Shown: in pieces, positions 6,134-7,674 of the stretch
Layout of the letters: the number at the start of each line of letters is the position of its first letter
How positions within the stretch are numbered: the stretch's first letter is position 1
NCBI GenBank assembly: GCA_024642765.1
Contig: JAHEAM010000171.1
Span: 1-7,674, forward strand
DNA from: Planctomycetaceae bacterium
GTDB taxonomy: Bacteria; Planctomycetota; Planctomycetia; Pirellulales; Pirellulaceae
Length of the DNA: 7,674 bases
Direction: 5' to 3'
Notes under the pieces: generated by a model
Databases searched by the model: none
Told to the model about the DNA's origin: nothing
What the model saw: only the letters and a program-made list of their open reading frames with translations
Position numbers and translations under genes: made by a program

Positions 6134-7674
6134 ATGCCGACCAAAATTGAAACCGAACCCACGTTGCCGAAGGGATCGTTGCCCTTCGTAAACATTGCCG
6201 CCTACAAATTCGTGGCTCTTGAGGATTTGCCGACACGACGTGAAGCCCTGCGAGATTATTGCGTTTCACTTGATTTGAAGGGGTCAATTCTGTTGAGTCC
6301 CGAGGGCATTAATTTGTTTCTGGCCGGCACGCCGCAAAGTATCGCAGCCTTCATCGAACATCTGCGTTCTTTTGATGAATTCCACAACCTTGAGATTAAG
6401 GAAAGTCCCAGCGATCACCAGCCCTTTCGGCGTATGTTGGTGCGTCTCAAAAAGGAAATCATCTCGATGGGCGTCGAGGGAATTGATCCGGTCAACAAAC
6501 CCAGCGCCAAATTGCCGGCACGCGAATTGGCAGAGTGGATTCGCTCAGGCAAACAATTTCACTTTCTCGATACGCGCAATGGATACGAAGTCGAGGTCGG
6601 GACGTTTGAGAACGCCGTCGATTTGGGAATCGATTCGTTTCGTGAATTTCCGAAAGCGATTGAAAAGCTGCCGGAGACGTGGAAGCGAGAGCCGATCGTG
6701 ATGTTTTGCACGGGCGGTATTCGCTGTGAGAAAGCCGGGCCGCTGATGGAACGCGAGGGGTTTGAACAGATATTCCAGCTCGAAGGCGGTATTCTTAAGT
6801 ATTTCGAGGAATGCAAGGGCTTGGGATACGAAGGCGATTGTTTCGTTTTCGATAAACGCGTGGCGGTGAATCCGACGCTCTGCGAAACGGAAGATGGACT
6901 TTGCTACGCATGCCAAGCCGTCTTGAGTCCCGAAGACCAAGAACATCCTCATTATTATCCACCGCACAGTTGTCCGCACTGTTACAAGTCGCCCGCGGAA
7001 CTCATGCAAATTCGAATGCGCGAACGTGAGTTACAAATTGCTGCTATTGCGAATCCATTGCCAGGTAGCGTTCCGTACGAAAATATTCGACCCATCAATG
7101 TGTCCGAGCGTTTCGATAGGCTGACCGTGCTGGAATTATTGACAACACTGCATGGTCACGTGCCAGCGAGTTACTGGGAGAGTGAGTGCGACCACGGCTA
7201 TATTCGTAGCGAAAACAAGACTCTTTCGCGTGATTCCATTGTGCGAGCAGGTTGGCGCTTGGAGCACGTGATTCCTTTGACGGTTGAGCCAGACGTGAAC
7301 GCGTCCATCAGTATGTTGTTTGAAGACGATTACTTGATTGCGGTCGACAAACCTGCGCCATTGCCCATGCATCCTTGCGGACGTTTCAATCGAAATTCGC
7401 TGGTTACGATTCTGGATAGAGTATACGCGCCGAATCGTTTGCGACTTTTGCATCGTTTGGATGCCAATACCACTGGTGTTGTCGTTTTGGCTCGAACGAA
7501 AGAAGCCGCTCGTTTGGTCCAGCCTCAATTTGTGGCAGGACAGATCAAGAAAACTTATGTCGCACTGGTTAACGGACATCCGCAGACGGAAACATTCAAC
7601 AGCGAATTGTCAATCGGCAGATCGCCGACCGTTGCCGGTGGGCGATTTGCCGATGCGGAAAACGGATTGCCTTG
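6134..7674 (+). CDS. TrhO (rhodanese-type tRNA hydroxylation protein) fused to RluA-family pseudouridine synthase, C-terminus cut by window edge
   Basis: One open frame of 513 complete codons joins two RNA-modification enzymes. Residues 1-300 match TrhO (YceA, UPF0176), which makes 5-hydroxyuridine at tRNA position 34. The N-terminal domain has AAYKFVALED (22-31) and LKGSILLSPEGIN (48-60). The rhodanese domain has FLDTRNGYE (144-152) and the active loop CTGGIRCEK (192-200), with the expected catalytic Cys at 192. LEGGILKYFEE (216-226) and GDCFVFDKRVAV (234-245) follow. Cys pairs C257-x2-C260 and C280-x2-C283 look like a zinc site. Residues 310-390 form a linker with an S4-like feel, ending RAGWRLEHVIP. 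Residues 391-513 begin a pseudouridine synthase: FEDDYLIAVDKPAPLPMHP (396-414), CGRFNRNSL (415-423) and LLHRLDANTTG (438-448), with the catalytic Asp at 443. The HPCGR-x3-NS block recalls the Rib2/Pus9/RPUSD2 branch. The domain is cut at the right edge. The start ATG follows an in-frame TAA about 35 nt upstream, and no Shine-Dalgarno sequence is seen. The gene stands alone after the dehydrogenase. Confidence 0.93.
   Translation, partial: MPTKIETEPTLPKGSLPFVNIAAYKFVALEDLPTRREALRDYCVSLDLKGSILLSPEGINLFLAGTPQSIAAFIEHLRSFDEFHNLEIKESPSDHQPFRRMLVRLKKEIISMGVEGIDPVNKPSAKLPARELAEWIRSGKQFHFLDTRNGYEVEVGTFENAVDLGIDSFREFPKAIEKLPETWKREPIVMFCTGGIRCEKAGPLMEREGFEQIFQLEGGILKYFEECKGLGYEGDCFVFDKRVAVNPTLCETEDGLCYACQAVLSPEDQEHPHYYPPHSCPHCYKSPAELMQIRMRERELQIAAIANPLPGSVPYENIRPINVSERFDRLTVLELLTTLHGHVPASYWESECDHGYIRSENKTLSRDSIVRAGWRLEHVIPLTVEPDVNASISMLFEDDYLIAVDKPAPLPMHPCGRFNRNSLVTILDRVYAPNRLRLLHRLDANTTGVVVLARTKEAARLVQPQFVAGQIKKTYVALVNGHPQTETFNSELSIGRSPTVAGGRFADAENGLP

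Noticed and set aside
6545..7009. Minus-strand frame of 154 codons
   Set aside because: It is antisense to the rhodanese and zinc-site part of the TrhO-RluA gene and has no family resemblance.
7136..7579. Minus-strand frame of 147 codons
   Set aside because: It is antisense to the pseudouridine synthase domain, which carries the HRLD catalytic motif.

Overview
The window looks like chromosomal DNA from a Planctomycetota-like bacterium, possibly Pirellulales. The clues are a moderate GC content, start codons without clear Shine-Dalgarno sequences, a tRNA gene without an encoded CCA end, and a decayed GxxExxY protein of the type common in planctomycete genomes. The lineage is inferred from general resemblance and was not tested by any search.

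Left part (1-2172, minus strand): a compact three-gene cluster read right to left. It holds the two subunits of a succinyl-CoA:3-ketoacid-type CoA-transferase (scoA-like, scoB-like), then a FadA-type thiolase that runs off the left edge. Gaps are only 27 and 30 nt, so they are probably co-transcribed. Together they would activate a 3-keto acid such as acetoacetate to its CoA ester and cleave it to acetyl-CoA. A 3-oxoadipate substrate cannot be excluded.

Middle part (2173-3754): mostly non-coding. It holds an elongator-type tRNA-Met(CAT) with a G1:U72 wobble pair, a 13-bp tandem repeat directly upstream of it and a strong intrinsic terminator directly downstream. Next comes a minus-strand GxxExxY (PD-(D/E)XK-like) pseudogene broken by three stop codons and one frameshift. 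About 570 nt without a gene follow, with an orphan terminator-like hairpin and a roughly 200-nt stretch bounded by a 10-bp inverted repeat.

Right part (3755-7674, plus strand): a long FadE-like acyl-CoA dehydrogenase, a 312-nt spacer with two adjacent hairpins, and a gene that runs off the right edge. That gene joins a TrhO (YceA/UPF0176) rhodanese-type tRNA uridine hydroxylation protein to an RluA-family pseudouridine synthase in one open frame. This fusion of two RNA-modification enzymes is the most interesting item here. The dehydrogenase and the thiolase/CoA-transferase cluster both fit fatty-acid and keto-acid degradation, but they are not one operon.

No CRISPR array, phage gene, intact transposase or defence system was recognised. 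The two edge genes (thiolase and TrhO-RluA) and the pseudogene reading were translated by hand from the sequence.
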